NCBI GenBank assembly: GCA_017509205.1
Contig: JAFWQF010000022.1
Coordinates: forward strand, 1 to 33,314
DNA length: 33,314 nt
From: Clostridiales bacterium
GTDB taxonomy: Bacteria; Bacillota; Clostridia; Saccharofermentanales; Saccharofermentanaceae
Direction of reading: 5' to 3'
Below are positions 1 through 7,618 of the stretch, one piece after another (the first letter of the stretch is position 1; every line of letters begins with the position of its first letter). The notes under the pieces are model-generated. The model made no database searches, was not told where the DNA came from, and saw nothing but the letters and a program-made list of their open reading frames with translations. The translations under genes were made by a program, and so were the position numbers.

Positions 1-1
1 C

Positions 2-229
2 AAAGGATATGCCACGGAAGCAACAAAGGCTCTCATAAAATACGGCTTCGAACAGATCGGTCTTCACAAGGTCCAGATCTGCGTAAGGCCTTCAAACACG
101 CCGTCCAAAAGGGTCATCGAGAAGTGCGGCTTCACTTTTGAAGGAACGCTCAGAGACTACTTTTACATTGACGGCAAATACGAAGGCAGGATGTACTATT
201 CGATCCTGAAAGACGAGTTCCGCGGGTAA
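2..229 (+). CDS. GNAT family N-acetyltransferase, C-terminal part (5' end outside window)
   Basis: Seventy-five codons are open from the window edge to a TAA stop at 227-229. The peptide starts KGYATEATKALIKYGFEQ and continues with HKVQICVRPSNTPSKRVIEKCGF, then ends in a short strand region RMYYSILKDEF. The glycine-tyrosine-alanine-threonine-glutamate acetyl-CoA loop, the asparagine-x-x-serine segment and the EKCGF motif are those of the RimJ/RimL-type (Acetyltransf_3) branch, which acetylates protein N-termini or small amines using acetyl-CoA. The substrate cannot be told from this fragment. The HAD gene begins four bases after the stop, so the two genes are probably cotranscribed and translationally coupled. 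The fold assignment is firm; the specific role is unknown. Confidence 0.85.
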   Translation, partial: KGYATEATKALIKYGFEQIGLHKVQICVRPSNTPSKRVIEKCGFTFEGTLRDYFYIDGKYEGRMYYSILKDEFRG

Positions 230-233
230 CAAG

Positions 234-944
234 ATGAGGCCTTTTTCGATACTTGTCTTTGACCTGTTTGAGACACTCGTCGAGAACGAATACATGGATT
301 TTAATCTCGGATTAAAACCACTCTGGGAAGCGCACTACAAAGATAAGTGTTCATTCGAAGAGATAAAGGCTTACGGCGAAGAACTGTTCGTTCACATGAC
401 AAAGCTTCACAGGCAGGGACTGGAATTTCCTTTCGTAAAAGACGAGCTGCCGTTCTATGCGGAAAAGTTCGGCGGAGAACCCGTAAACATGAGCATTGAA
501 GAGGAAGCAGCATTCCTTTTAAGGTGCAACAAAGCAAGGATATTCAGCGGACTTCCCGAAATGCTGGAAGCCTTCAGCAAAGAAGGCATCCCGATGTGTG
601 TGCTGTCCAACAGCGGCTTCAGAGCAGGTGCCCTGCAGATAATGCTTGATGACCTTGGCATCGGAAAGTACTTCGAAAAAGTATGGTCCAGCGCGGATTA
701 CGGCAGGGTAAAACCTGACGCAGGGTTCTTTGAAACGGCAGTCAGTGAGATACTTAAGATGCATCCGGATAAGACCAGGGCGGATATACTTTTCACGGGA
801 GACACATACGGTTCTGACATAACCGGCGCTCATAACGCGGGACTCAGAGCCGCCTGGATAAACCGTAAGAACGGATCTGATGAAAAAGGTTTTGCCGCAT
901 ATCAGATCAAAGATGTGACTGAGCTTCTGAAACTGACAGACTGA
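234..944 (+). CDS. HAD superfamily hydrolase (haloacid dehalogenase-like, subfamily IA)
   Basis: This is a 236-residue cytosolic hydrolase of the HAD fold. Motif I is FDLFETL with the nucleophile D10. The residue two further on is Phe12 rather than the second Asp of HAD phosphatases, which resembles the DxY/DxF pattern of haloacid dehalogenase-like members. Motif II is VLSNSG, motif III lysine lies in GRVKPD and motif IV is GDTYGSD. A helical cap follows motif I, as in subfamily IA. There is no convincing ribosome binding site, but the ATG lies four bases after the stop of the acetyltransferase gene, so translational coupling is likely. The lipoprotein gene follows after 12 bases. The substrate is unknown, and the missing second Asp makes a standard phosphatase activity uncertain. 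Confidence 0.88.
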   Translation: MRPFSILVFDLFETLVENEYMDFNLGLKPLWEAHYKDKCSFEEIKAYGEELFVHMTKLHRQGLEFPFVKDELPFYAEKFGGEPVNMSIEEEAAFLLRCNKARIFSGLPEMLEAFSKEGIPMCVLSNSGFRAGALQIMLDDLGIGKYFEKVWSSADYGRVKPDAGFFETAVSEILKMHPDKTRADILFTGDTYGSDITGAHNAGLRAAWINRKNGSDEKGFAAYQIKDVTELLKLTD

Positions 945-956
945 AGAGGAATCCGC

Positions 957-1406
957 ATGAAAAAGGAACTTCTTATCATCACTTTCCTTTTACTGACCGG
1001 TGCATGCTTTTGTGCCTGTTCATCCAAGACTGACGAATCTGTTCCGCCTACAATCAACCAGACGGTCTACAGCAGAGACGGCAACCATGTCGTTATCTAT
1101 CAGGGCGGAAACACGGAAACCATCAGCAGTTCCATGGAAAAGATACACACCGCCTGGATCAGGATCCGAGACGGTGTGCTCTATATCTCACTTGATGACG
1201 GGAAAGAATACAGGACAGCCATTGAAGGCGTTGACGGCCTGAAGTATTTTGAGGTGAATTCCCAATACGGGGATGGAGGAAATCTTTATGTCTTCAGCGG
1301 CAACCGCATCCTGTATAAGATCAGACTCGTTCCTGCAGGTTCCAAGCCCTTTACGAAGAAAGACATGGAAAAGGCTTTCGGCAGACTGACAGAGGTTAAG
1401 AGCTGA
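957..1406 (+). CDS. putative small lipoprotein, unknown function
   Basis: The product is 149 residues with a classic lipoprotein-like start: two lysines, a hydrophobic stretch and a Cys-rich end GACFCACSS. The lipobox is imperfect: Cys17 or Cys21 could be the modified residue, and neither has a canonical Leu at -3. The mature part is beta-rich and polar, with no motif I recognise. An AAGAGGA ribosome binding site precedes the ATG, and the gene lies 12 bases after the HAD gene in the same direction, so it probably closes that operon. A weak hairpin at 1453-1471 followed by TTTTAG may end transcription. Export is well supported; function is unknown. Confidence 0.75.
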   Translation: MKKELLIITFLLLTGACFCACSSKTDESVPPTINQTVYSRDGNHVVIYQGGNTETISSSMEKIHTAWIRIRDGVLYISLDDGKEYRTAIEGVDGLKYFEVNSQYGDGGNLYVFSGNRILYKIRLVPAGSKPFTKKDMEKAFGRLTEVKS

Positions 1407-1452
1407 TCTGCATCTCCTTGAAACAATTATAGTATTCGGACGGCTGTTTATT

Positions 1453-1475
1453 ACACTTCGGTTAAAAGTGTTTTA
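1453..1475 (+). terminator. weak terminator-like hairpin after the lipoprotein gene
   Basis: ACACTT at 1453-1458 pairs with AAGTGT at 1466-1471 across a seven-base loop, followed by TTTAG. The stem is only six AT-rich pairs, so efficiency is doubtful, but it is placed correctly between the operon end and the next promoter. Confidence 0.4.
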
Positions 1476-1500
1476 GCCCGGATTTCCCTAATTTATTAAT

Positions 1501-1537
1501 TGCTATAATGGCCGTAACTGATTAGTCAACGCTAATC
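1501..1537 (+). promoter_or_regulatory. extended -10 promoter with downstream dyad, ChW protein gene
   Basis: TGCTATAAT at 1501-1509 is an extended -10 box. No good -35 is present at 17 bases. About ten bases after the -10, GATTAG (1520-1525) and CTAATC (1532-1537) form a six-base inverted repeat around the predicted transcript start, which could be an operator or a small 5' hairpin. Confidence 0.5.
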
Positions 1538-1582
1538 TGGCTTTGGATGGATATAAAGGGCTGTATGAAGCGGAGGGTTCAT

Positions 1583-3646
1583 ATGCGGTTCAAGAATCTT
1601 GTAAAGGCTGTAACTTTATTGCTTACGACCAGTATCGTAACCGGTGCCGTAAGCATTCCCAAAAATGTGGCGGCAGCAGGCATCACCCTGTCGGGCACGA
1701 GCCATGTCCAGAAATACGGGGACATCAGCGGTTTATGGGATGCCGAAAGCAATACGCTTACTCTCAAAAGCCGAACTAATCCCGATGATGAGTACAGGCA
1801 GATCGAATCAATAACGTTAAATCTCGATAATTCAACCGGAATAGAAGGTTCCCTCAGGTACAGCGTATATCTGTACGGCAAAGGCTGGCAGGATTACAAG
1901 AATTCAGGCAGCGAAGCCGGAGCAATAAACAAAGGCCTGTGGATCGAAGGCATCAAAATGGAGCTTACGGGCGATCTTGCCTCACAGTACACGGTTGAAT
2001 ATGCCGTTCAGGTCCAGAAAGACGGCTTTGCCCAGGGTTTTGTGTCAGACGGTACCATAGCAGGTTATGTAAACGCAGCCAAGAAGATCGAAGAGATAAA
2101 GATCAGGATAGTCCCGGCCGGTCAGGGTAAGTCCACGACCGTCAATTACAGAGTCCACAGAGATGGCAGCGGCTGGGATAAGAAATGGGCTAAAAACGGC
2201 GAACAGTCAGGCGTCGCCGGTCAGGCCAGGAAAATAGACAGCATCGCACTTCACCTTACGGGCAATCAGTACAAGGGCGGCATCTCATACCGTTCCAATG
2301 TTCAAAAAACAGGCTGGGAATCCAAGTGGTCCTCAAACGGCGCGATGAGCGGAAGACAGGGCAACAGACTTGAAGGCATTCAGATCAAGCTCACCGGAGA
2401 AGTCGCTGAACATTACGATGTCTATTACAGAGTATGCACACAGAATTACAGCTGGTTGGCATGGGCAAAGAATGGTGAATCAAGCGGCACGAAAGATCTG
2501 GCCAACAGACTGGAAGCTGTTCAGGTCATTCTTGTAGCCAAGGGAGGCTCGGCTCCAGGTGATGTCGGAGGGATCAAGAGTATCGTCGAGGTAAAAGAGG
2601 TCAATTCCAGGACTCCCATACTTCCGGGTGCAGGACTATTCAAGATGGGAACAAACGCTAAAGTGTCCTATGCAGTTAAGTCTTCTGCAGGTTGGTCAGA
2701 GATAAAGTCCGACGGTCAGGTTTTGGAGGTTACAGGACCGATAACGGGAATAGCAGTCGGTGTTGATATTCCGAATTATAGTCTTGGTCTGTATGTAGAC
2801 ATGCCGGATTTTGGTGAACCCATGTATGATAAAAGATACTCTTACGATGCGCCTTACGCACTCCACATCATTGATGCGGGCAAGAGAATCGAGAACATCT
2901 CAATGTGTATAGATATAGATGATTACACTTATCCTTCACAGGGAAACTACGATCTGTACTACAGGGTCAAGACCTCCGGATTGGGCTGGGTAGCCTGGAC
3001 ACGTGATTCAGATGAATATGGTGGATGCTGTGGAACTGATGAGATCGGAAACACCATTTCTGCCATTCAGATCATAGTAATGCCTAAAGGCCAGAAACCG
3101 GCTGCTGATCTTAACGGAATCACTTCAGATAAAGAAAAGCCTTACTATACGATGGATGATTTCCCGGCTCCGACTATTGTTACGAATGGCAATAAGTTTG
3201 CAAAATGGTGCCTGAAAACATTTCCTGAAAACAAGACGAATACCGCAAAATACAAATACTATTGGGGTGAACACGAGGTAATCAGAGCCTCCAAAACTTG
3301 GAAATACAGATTTGGAGGTTCGTCAAAGAAGGGCTGTGACTGTTCCGGATTCGTTGTCTATGTGTTCCGTAATTATTTCCACAAGAAGGTTTATCACGGA
3401 ATGCATAAACTTGCCTTCAGTACCGGCAAGAATATCTCATACAGTCAAATGAAACCGGGAGACATGCTCTGTGACCATTCTTATCACCATGGCTGGGTCT
3501 CATTCTATGTCGGAAAAGACAGCTACGGTCACGAAGTGGTCCTTAAAGGCCACACTGACGGTACTAAATATGTGGTACCAACATTTGAATACTGGGACAT
3601 CAAAGCGTGGGCAGCTGAACCCAAGCACAGTATCAGAAGACGCTGA
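1583..3646 (+). CDS. secreted ChW-repeat protein with C-terminal NlpC/P60-like domain
   Basis: The ATG at 1583 is chosen because GGAGGG lies at 1572-1577, five bases upstream; in-frame ATGs at 1547 and 1565 have no such site. The 687-residue product starts with a signal peptide (hydrophobic TLLLTTSIVTGAVS, then AAA). Residues about 60-330 hold successive clostridial ChW repeats, recognisable as GW...W...NG..SG......LE.I.I.L. A further degenerate copy lies near residues 475-520 (YYRVKTSGLGWVAW). The last 150 residues resemble NlpC/P60 cysteine peptidases: FGGSSKKGCDCSGFV with Cys587, then KPGDM and WVSFYVG. At the usual catalytic-His position of HVGIYVG there is Trp, with His635/His636 just before it, so activity is uncertain. 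The likely place of action is the cell wall or outside the cell. A strong terminator follows. Confidence 0.88.
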   Translation: MRFKNLVKAVTLLLTTSIVTGAVSIPKNVAAAGITLSGTSHVQKYGDISGLWDAESNTLTLKSRTNPDDEYRQIESITLNLDNSTGIEGSLRYSVYLYGKGWQDYKNSGSEAGAINKGLWIEGIKMELTGDLASQYTVEYAVQVQKDGFAQGFVSDGTIAGYVNAAKKIEEIKIRIVPAGQGKSTTVNYRVHRDGSGWDKKWAKNGEQSGVAGQARKIDSIALHLTGNQYKGGISYRSNVQKTGWESKWSSNGAMSGRQGNRLEGIQIKLTGEVAEHYDVYYRVCTQNYSWLAWAKNGESSGTKDLANRLEAVQVILVAKGGSAPGDVGGIKSIVEVKEVNSRTPILPGAGLFKMGTNAKVSYAVKSSAGWSEIKSDGQVLEVTGPITGIAVGVDIPNYSLGLYVDMPDFGEPMYDKRYSYDAPYALHIIDAGKRIENISMCIDIDDYTYPSQGNYDLYYRVKTSGLGWVAWTRDSDEYGGCCGTDEIGNTISAIQIIVMPKGQKPAADLNGITSDKEKPYYTMDDFPAPTIVTNGNKFAKWCLKTFPENKTNTAKYKYYWGEHEVIRASKTWKYRFGGSSKKGCDCSGFVVYVFRNYFHKKVYHGMHKLAFSTGKNISYSQMKPGDMLCDHSYHHGWVSFYVGKDSYGHEVVLKGHTDGTKYVVPTFEYWDIKAWAAEPKHSIRRR

Positions 3647-3669
3647 TCAAAAAGCAACGAAACAAAATC

Positions 3670-3697
3670 AGGAGGGGTTTCAACCCCTCCTTTCATT
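3670..3697. terminator. bidirectional intrinsic terminator
   Basis: AGGAGGGGTT at 3670-3679 is perfectly complementary to AACCCCTCCT at 3682-3691; in practice the inner pairs open to form a loop. T-rich sequence follows on the + strand and an AT-rich tract on the - strand. It sits between two convergent genes, the ChW protein (+) and the C-S lyase (-), and can serve both. Confidence 0.85.
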
Positions 3698-3700
3698 TCT

Positions 3701-4828
3701 CTACAGTACAGCTTTGATCCTCTTAAGTGCCTCTTTGACGACACTCCTGGGGCATGCGACATTGAGCCTTATGAAGTTCTCTCCTCCCCTGCCGAAGAAA
3801 CTTCCCTCGGAAACACGAACGTGAGCTTCGGTGAGAAGTCTTTTCGCGAAATCCTTATATGAAGAACAGTCTATCCATACAAGGTACGTACCCTCAGGCT
3901 CCATCATGATGAGCCCGGTACCTTTAAGTTCCTCACGCACAACAGCGATGTTGCCTTCTATGTATGTAAGCAGTTCCGTGAGCCACGGTTCACCATATGT
4001 GTACGCTGCTCTTGTCGCTGCGATGCCCATCTTGTTAAGGCCGAAAGCACCCGTTGTCAGGGCTTCCCTGTCGATCTTCTTCAGGACTTCCCGATTCGCC
4101 GAGATTATGTTTGCAGCCTGTATTCCCGCTATGTTGAAAGTCTTGGTCGGAGCCGTCAGAATGACGCAGTTGTCACCCGCGATCTTCGCCATCGGAATGT
4201 GTTTGTTGCCATACAGAACAAGGTCAGAATGGATCTCATCACTAACGATGAACACTCCGTGCTTTTTGCAGATCTCTGATACTGCGCGAAGTTCATCTTC
4301 TGTCCAGACACGTCCGCCGGGATTATGCGGAGAACACCAGATGAGAAGTTTTACATTGTCCTCAACGATCTTTCTCTCCATCTCGTCTAGATCGACTTCG
4401 TAGTGACCGTTAACGTTCTTAAGTTCCTCTACGGTGAGCTTTCTTCCATTGCCCTCTACACAGCGTCTGAATGGCCCGTAGACGGGTTCGAATATCATGA
4501 CGTGGTCATTATCATCCGTGAGCACGCGGACGGCGTAGGAGATCGCCAGGACGACTCCGGGAAGCTTTATCATCTGATTGCCGGTGATATCCCAGTCAAA
4601 ACGCTTTTTGTACCAGCTGATCACGGCTTCATCGTAAGATGCGTCTGCATCCGAATAGCCGTATATCCCGTTCCCTGCAACCCTGACAAGTTCTTCGATC
4701 ACTTCAGGGGGACTTTTAAAGTCCATGTCAGCGACCCACATGGGGATCAGATCGTCTATCCCCTTTATCTTTTTGTACTTGATGTCGTCAGGTGTGTGTC
4801 TGTCGGTTATGCTGTCAAAATCATACAT
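3701..4828 (-). CDS. patB: MalY/PatB family pyridoxal-phosphate C-S lyase / aminotransferase
   Basis: The 375-residue product is a fold-type I PLP enzyme with the MalY/PatB signature: an N-terminal YDFDSITDRH, then PMWVADMDF, the HNPGGRVW motif (Asn169), SDEIHSDL (Asp197 contacts the pyridine nitrogen) and TKTFNIAG with the PLP lysine at Lys229. Members cleave cystathionine or cysteine conjugates to thiol, pyruvate and ammonia in the cytosol, and some double as regulators (E. coli MalY). Full family length. A run of six G bases lies nine bases upstream of the ATG as ribosome binding site, and a TATAAT box lies on the - strand at 4857-4852. It is monocistronic, and no methionine-pathway genes are nearby, so the physiological substrate is open. 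Confidence 0.92.
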   Translation of the reverse strand: MYDFDSITDRHTPDDIKYKKIKGIDDLIPMWVADMDFKSPPEVIEELVRVAGNGIYGYSDADASYDEAVISWYKKRFDWDITGNQMIKLPGVVLAISYAVRVLTDDNDHVMIFEPVYGPFRRCVEGNGRKLTVEELKNVNGHYEVDLDEMERKIVEDNVKLLIWCSPHNPGGRVWTEDELRAVSEICKKHGVFIVSDEIHSDLVLYGNKHIPMAKIAGDNCVILTAPTKTFNIAGIQAANIISANREVLKKIDREALTTGAFGLNKMGIAATRAAYTYGEPWLTELLTYIEGNIAVVREELKGTGLIMMEPEGTYLVWIDCSSYKDFAKRLLTEAHVRVSEGSFFGRGGENFIRLNVACPRSVVKEALKRIKAVL

Positions 4829-4851
4829 GGTACATATCCCCCCCGCTGAAC

Positions 4852-4857
4852 ATTATA
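4852..4857 (-). promoter_or_regulatory. -10 box of the C-S lyase gene
   Basis: On the - strand TATAAT occurs 23 bases upstream of the ATG at 4828. The -35 region is weak. No operator is evident. Confidence 0.45.
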
Positions 4858-4907
4858 GCGGTATAGCTTCAGTTTATGCACTGCCTAGAACATCGTTATG
4901 ACTTTTA

Positions 4908-5088
4908 CATATAACAGAAAACTTTTTGTTTCCCTTATATGCTAAAAACGGTGAAAAACAACATTGAAAGATGAAAAAGACATATAAGGAACTCAGTTTT
5001 TGTTCTGTTATATGCAAAAGTTCGTTTCAAAGCATGGAAAACCGGGAAAACAGCATATAAGGGAAGAAAAACCTTTCGTCTTATATGC
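4908..5088. repeat. three dyad units at an exact 73-bp period in a 350-bp non-coding region
   Basis: The 350-base gap 4829-5178 has no supportable gene. It holds three 35-base units, 4908-4942, 4981-5015 and 5054-5088. Each begins CATATAA and ends TTATATGC, and starts recur exactly every 73 bases. The middles differ. The third unit has a 9-bp perfect inverted repeat (GCATATAAG, 5053-5061, with CTTATATGC, 5080-5088). A 12-bp perfect inverted match also links the right end of unit 1 (4932-4943) with the left flank of unit 3 (5052-5063). Seventy-three bp is close to seven helical turns, so protein binding on one DNA face is possible; hairpins in RNA are an alternative. The array lies directly upstream of the promoter at 5121. 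Confidence 0.8.
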
Positions 5089-5120
5089 AAAGCATGATTA
5101 TAGCCAAGACAATACACCAC

Positions 5121-5168
5121 TTGACACCATCAGACTATCGCGATAGTATGGACTATAACAATAGTCTG
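5121..5168 (+). promoter_or_regulatory. consensus promoter overlapped by two ACTAT-N4-ATAGT palindromes
   Basis: TTGACA at 5121-5126, a 17-base spacer and TAGTAT at 5144-5149 form a near-consensus sigma-A promoter. A perfect 14-base palindrome, ACTATCGCGATAGT, at 5133-5146 fills the spacer and enters the -10. A second copy with a different centre, ACTATAACAATAGT, lies at 5152-5165 over the transcript start, 19 bases further on. This is the layout of a repressor blocking a strong promoter. I cannot name the regulator. A GGAGGTG ribosome binding site (5168-5174) follows immediately. Confidence 0.75.
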
Positions 5169-5178
5169 GAGGTGCCAC

Positions 5179-6021
5179 ATGATGCTGAGAAGTGCGAAAA
5201 CAGGGCTGGGCAAGGTTCTCTCTGCCGTGTTGGTCATGTCCGTGCTTTTCGCTCTGTGCTCATGCAAAGACAGCCAAAGCCACATTCCCGTTGTCACTTA
5301 CGAAGACAAGAAGATCTACATCGACGGGGAATATAAAATGGAATCGGAGAAACTTAAAGTCAACCGCATAGATGACCGCGTAGTCAGCCTCACCACCGAT
5401 AACGGTGTGATCAACATGGATTCACGGGGCTTTAATATCAGTCTCAGCAATGTCATTACCGACAGGTTTTTATATGAGGCCACGATCGGACAGTACGTCA
5501 GCTTTGAACTGGCCGTCAAGAACACGGACATCTATTACAAGTTCCTGGATAAGGAATCGATGATGAAAGTCCTGTTTTTTTACGATGAGGCAATTAAACT
5601 GCCGTTTTCCCTGACATCGCGGGGCGTCAGCATTCAGTATCACGATGACAGATCCCATCTTACGTTCAATGTCACATACGATTATGACAGCCCCCTCATC
5701 AATCCCGATTACCGTCCCGGTGACGGCATTACGTGCTACAGCTGGATGACCGGAAAATTAGGCGAAATGCTGGCAGCTCTGACGCCTGAAGGATATAAGG
5801 ATTACTGGGTCGAAGACTCACTGCAGATAAATAATTACAACGGCGAAACCTACTACTGGTTCTGCGTTTCATTCAAAAACGAAAACGGTGACAAGACTTA
5901 CTGTTCCGCCATCGCAAAAGAATACGGCAAGGGAGACCGGAGGATCATACGATACGAAAAGACAGACAGCCCGTTCGTCTGCAGCGATATTAACGTTCTC
6001 GAAAAGATGATCGGCTCGTAG
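5179..6021 (+). CDS. putative lipoprotein, unknown function
   Basis: The 280-residue product begins with a basic stretch and a hydrophobic segment ending LFALCSCKDS, a plausible lipobox with Cys at position 29 or so, predicting anchoring to the outer face of the membrane. The mature part is beta-rich, with YITY/YIDGEY-like strands and a tryptophan-rich middle (TCYSWMTGKLGEML, YWFCVSFKN); I recognise no family. GGAGGTG lies at 5168-5174, six bases before the ATG; a second ATG follows directly. It is driven by the strongest promoter in the window, which carries two palindromic operator-like sites, so expression is probably tightly switched. The next gene, also a lipoprotein, has its own possible promoter. 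Confidence 0.75.
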   Translation: MMLRSAKTGLGKVLSAVLVMSVLFALCSCKDSQSHIPVVTYEDKKIYIDGEYKMESEKLKVNRIDDRVVSLTTDNGVINMDSRGFNISLSNVITDRFLYEATIGQYVSFELAVKNTDIYYKFLDKESMMKVLFFYDEAIKLPFSLTSRGVSIQYHDDRSHLTFNVTYDYDSPLINPDYRPGDGITCYSWMTGKLGEMLAALTPEGYKDYWVEDSLQINNYNGETYYWFCVSFKNENGDKTYCSAIAKEYGKGDRRIIRYEKTDSPFVCSDINVLEKMIGS

Positions 6022-6055
6022 TAACAGCTTCCTGAACCCTGCCCCCTAAAAATGC

Positions 6056-6061
6056 TATAAT
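6056..6061 (+). promoter_or_regulatory. extended -10 box before second lipoprotein gene
   Basis: TGCTATAAT places TATAAT at 6056-6061, 36 bases before the ATG at 6097. The best -35 candidate is CTGAAC at 6032-6037 with 18-base spacing, a poor match. Confidence 0.45.
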
Positions 6062-6096
6062 CTTAAGCAGGATAAGGGAAAGGAGCAGGTACGGAC

Positions 6097-6651
6097 ATGG
6101 TATTTCGTAAGACAAAAAGGACATTAAAATCAGTACTCCTGCTTTTGATCTGCATGGGCATGCTTCTCGGTTTGAGTGGGTGCGATAAGTTCGGCGAGCG
6201 CATCAGTGACAAGACCGTCGAGAAGTTAAAGTCAGAGGGATACAATGCTGAACTCCTGGATGAGAAAACGATCCTCATCAAAGACGGCAACGTGGATTAC
6301 TATTTCTATCAGACCGGTCCGATATTAAAGGACATGGTTGCATTATGCATAACAGTGCCACCGGCTGAAGGAAGAGATTACGAAGTCAACGTTGTTGTCA
6401 ACAGAAGATACAAAGACAGGATAGAACTGGAATACTCACACGTCGTCATCGAGCGTAAGGGCGAAACGGACTGGATCTCAGAGGATGAAGAAACGATCGA
6501 ATTTAAGCACAGATTCTCGGAAGACGACTTATCAAGGACTTTAAGTAACAAATATGAAGTTGAACAATTTCAGGAGTTATGCAAGATAATACCGGCTGAA
6601 GAGCTCCAGAAGATCTACGACAAAGGTTTGGAGATAGCGAAGAAATTATAA
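6097..6651 (+). CDS. putative lipoprotein, unknown function
   Basis: The product is 184 residues. A basic start and hydrophobic stretch lead to LGLSGCDKF, a good lipobox with the modified Cys near position 29. The mature part starts with an amphipathic segment (TVEKLKSEGYNAELLDEKT), continues as a charged alpha/beta region and ends with a helix (AEELQKIYDKGLEIAKKL). No family is recognised. AAGGAG at 6079-6084 is 12 bases from the ATG, a long spacing, but no better start is seen. It may share a role with the lipoprotein just upstream; their sequences do not look related by eye. Confidence 0.75.
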   Translation: MVFRKTKRTLKSVLLLLICMGMLLGLSGCDKFGERISDKTVEKLKSEGYNAELLDEKTILIKDGNVDYYFYQTGPILKDMVALCITVPPAEGRDYEVNVVVNRRYKDRIELEYSHVVIERKGETDWISEDEETIEFKHRFSEDDLSRTLSNKYEVEQFQELCKIIPAEELQKIYDKGLEIAKKL

Positions 6652-6752
6652 CGGGGTGAGCCATGGGAACAAAGCCGAATCGTTATATGAAACTTCCCGT
6701 CTGTCTGGCATGCGCTGTTCACTGACGGCTTCAACGGAGACCCAAAGACGGA

Positions 6753-7487
6753 TCAGGCGGCCTGCTTTTTTTCTTTCCCGTAAAGGAACGGTCTTGCAAG
6801 CTTTCTTGCGAAGAAATCCAGGAGCGGACCCATGAAGAATGCCGTGATCACGGTTCCTATTCCGATGACTGCACCGATTCCGGAAACAGAAGCTCCGGAG
6901 AGAAAATACAGCACTACTCCAAGAATGACGCAAACAACGTCGGTTATTATCCTCACGTACTTGAACTTACCGATATGCCATGTATTGGCGATTATGAGCG
7001 CGACAGCATCGTATGTTGAAACTCCGATATCCGCGGTCATGTAGAAAGATGAAGCAACACAAATGATGAGTATTCCTATGATAAGGCAAACGGCACGGCC
7101 GACAAGCCCAAGATCCGGGAAGAACTTTTCGAGCGTTCCCAGCGAAAACTCCGCGATGTAGCCTATCAGGAAAAGGTTGATGAAAGTCGCAAGTCCAATG
7201 TAGTGCCTGTCAAAAATCAGGCTGAACAGAAGCATTATCACGTTGACTATTACATAGAGCGTTCCGAAATTGATCGGGATGACGCAGTCCAAACCTGCCA
7301 TCAGGGACTGGAAAGGATCGACTCCGAACATCGCCCTCTTGAAAAATCCGACTGCGATTCCGCATATGAGCACGCCGAAAATGCTCATCAGTATGCGTTT
7401 GACCATATGGTCTTTGTTGAAAAATGACTTTAATTTATCCATGGGGAAATCATAGAACAATTGCCCCAAAGTGGCATTCACAGGCAT
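6753..7487 (-). CDS. YczE/YitT-like integral membrane protein
   Basis: The product is up to 244 residues with five to six hydrophobic helices, including ILMSIFGVLICGIAVGFF, a TLYVIVNVIMLLFSLIF stretch and a glycine-rich SGIGAVIGIGTVITAFFMGP near the end. The pattern GVDPFQSLMAGL and DIGVSTYDAVAL is typical of the YczE branch of the YitT-like membrane proteins, whose function is poorly known (in Bacillus subtilis yczE lies near surfactin genes). The start is uncertain. The first ATG at 7487 has no ribosome binding site, and a TTGACA (- strand, 7513-7508) lies so close that the internal ATG at 7442 (229 residues) may be used. It is transcribed divergently from the hybrid kinase gene. Confidence 0.75.
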   Translation of the reverse strand: MPVNATLGQLFYDFPMDKLKSFFNKDHMVKRILMSIFGVLICGIAVGFFKRAMFGVDPFQSLMAGLDCVIPINFGTLYVIVNVIMLLFSLIFDRHYIGLATFINLFLIGYIAEFSLGTLEKFFPDLGLVGRAVCLIIGILIICVASSFYMTADIGVSTYDAVALIIANTWHIGKFKYVRIITDVVCVILGVVLYFLSGASVSGIGAVIGIGTVITAFFMGPLLDFFARKLARPFLYGKEKKQAA

Positions 7488-7550
7488 TGTTTTTATGTCA
7501 ATAACATTGTCAAATGCAATATCAAAGTTATCAATAAAAATTTAGATGCG

Positions 7551-7559
7551 TGATATAAT
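7551..7559 (+). promoter_or_regulatory. extended -10 promoter of the phosphorelay operon
   Basis: TGATATAAT gives TATAAT at 7554-7559 with the TGn extension. The -35 is poor, as is common with extended -10 boxes. The leader to the ATG at 7619 is about 50 bases. The region is shared with the divergent YczE-like gene. Confidence 0.6.
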
Positions 7560-7618
7560 ACATTAAAACAAGATTTCTTATATACACTAAAATCCTCCAA
7601 GAGGGACCGCGCGCAGTT

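Noticed and set aside
3831..4403. 190-codon + strand reading frame
   Set aside because: Antisense to the MalY/PatB gene; composition reflects the complementary strand.
4908..5088. CRISPR-like array (35-bp units, 38-bp spacers, three copies)
   Set aside because: Only the outer 7-8 bases of the units are conserved and their middles differ, whereas CRISPR repeats are near-identical throughout. No cas gene is present.
4935..5120. 61-codon - strand reading frame across the dyad array
   Set aside because: The 73-bp period is not a multiple of three, no ribosome binding site precedes it, and the predicted peptide is a by-product of the AT-rich repeats.
6663..6725. 20-codon reading frame after the second lipoprotein gene
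   Set aside because: The upstream GGGGTGAG is a plausible ribosome binding site, but the frame is very short, has no recognisable feature and overlaps the intergenic tail; not enough support.
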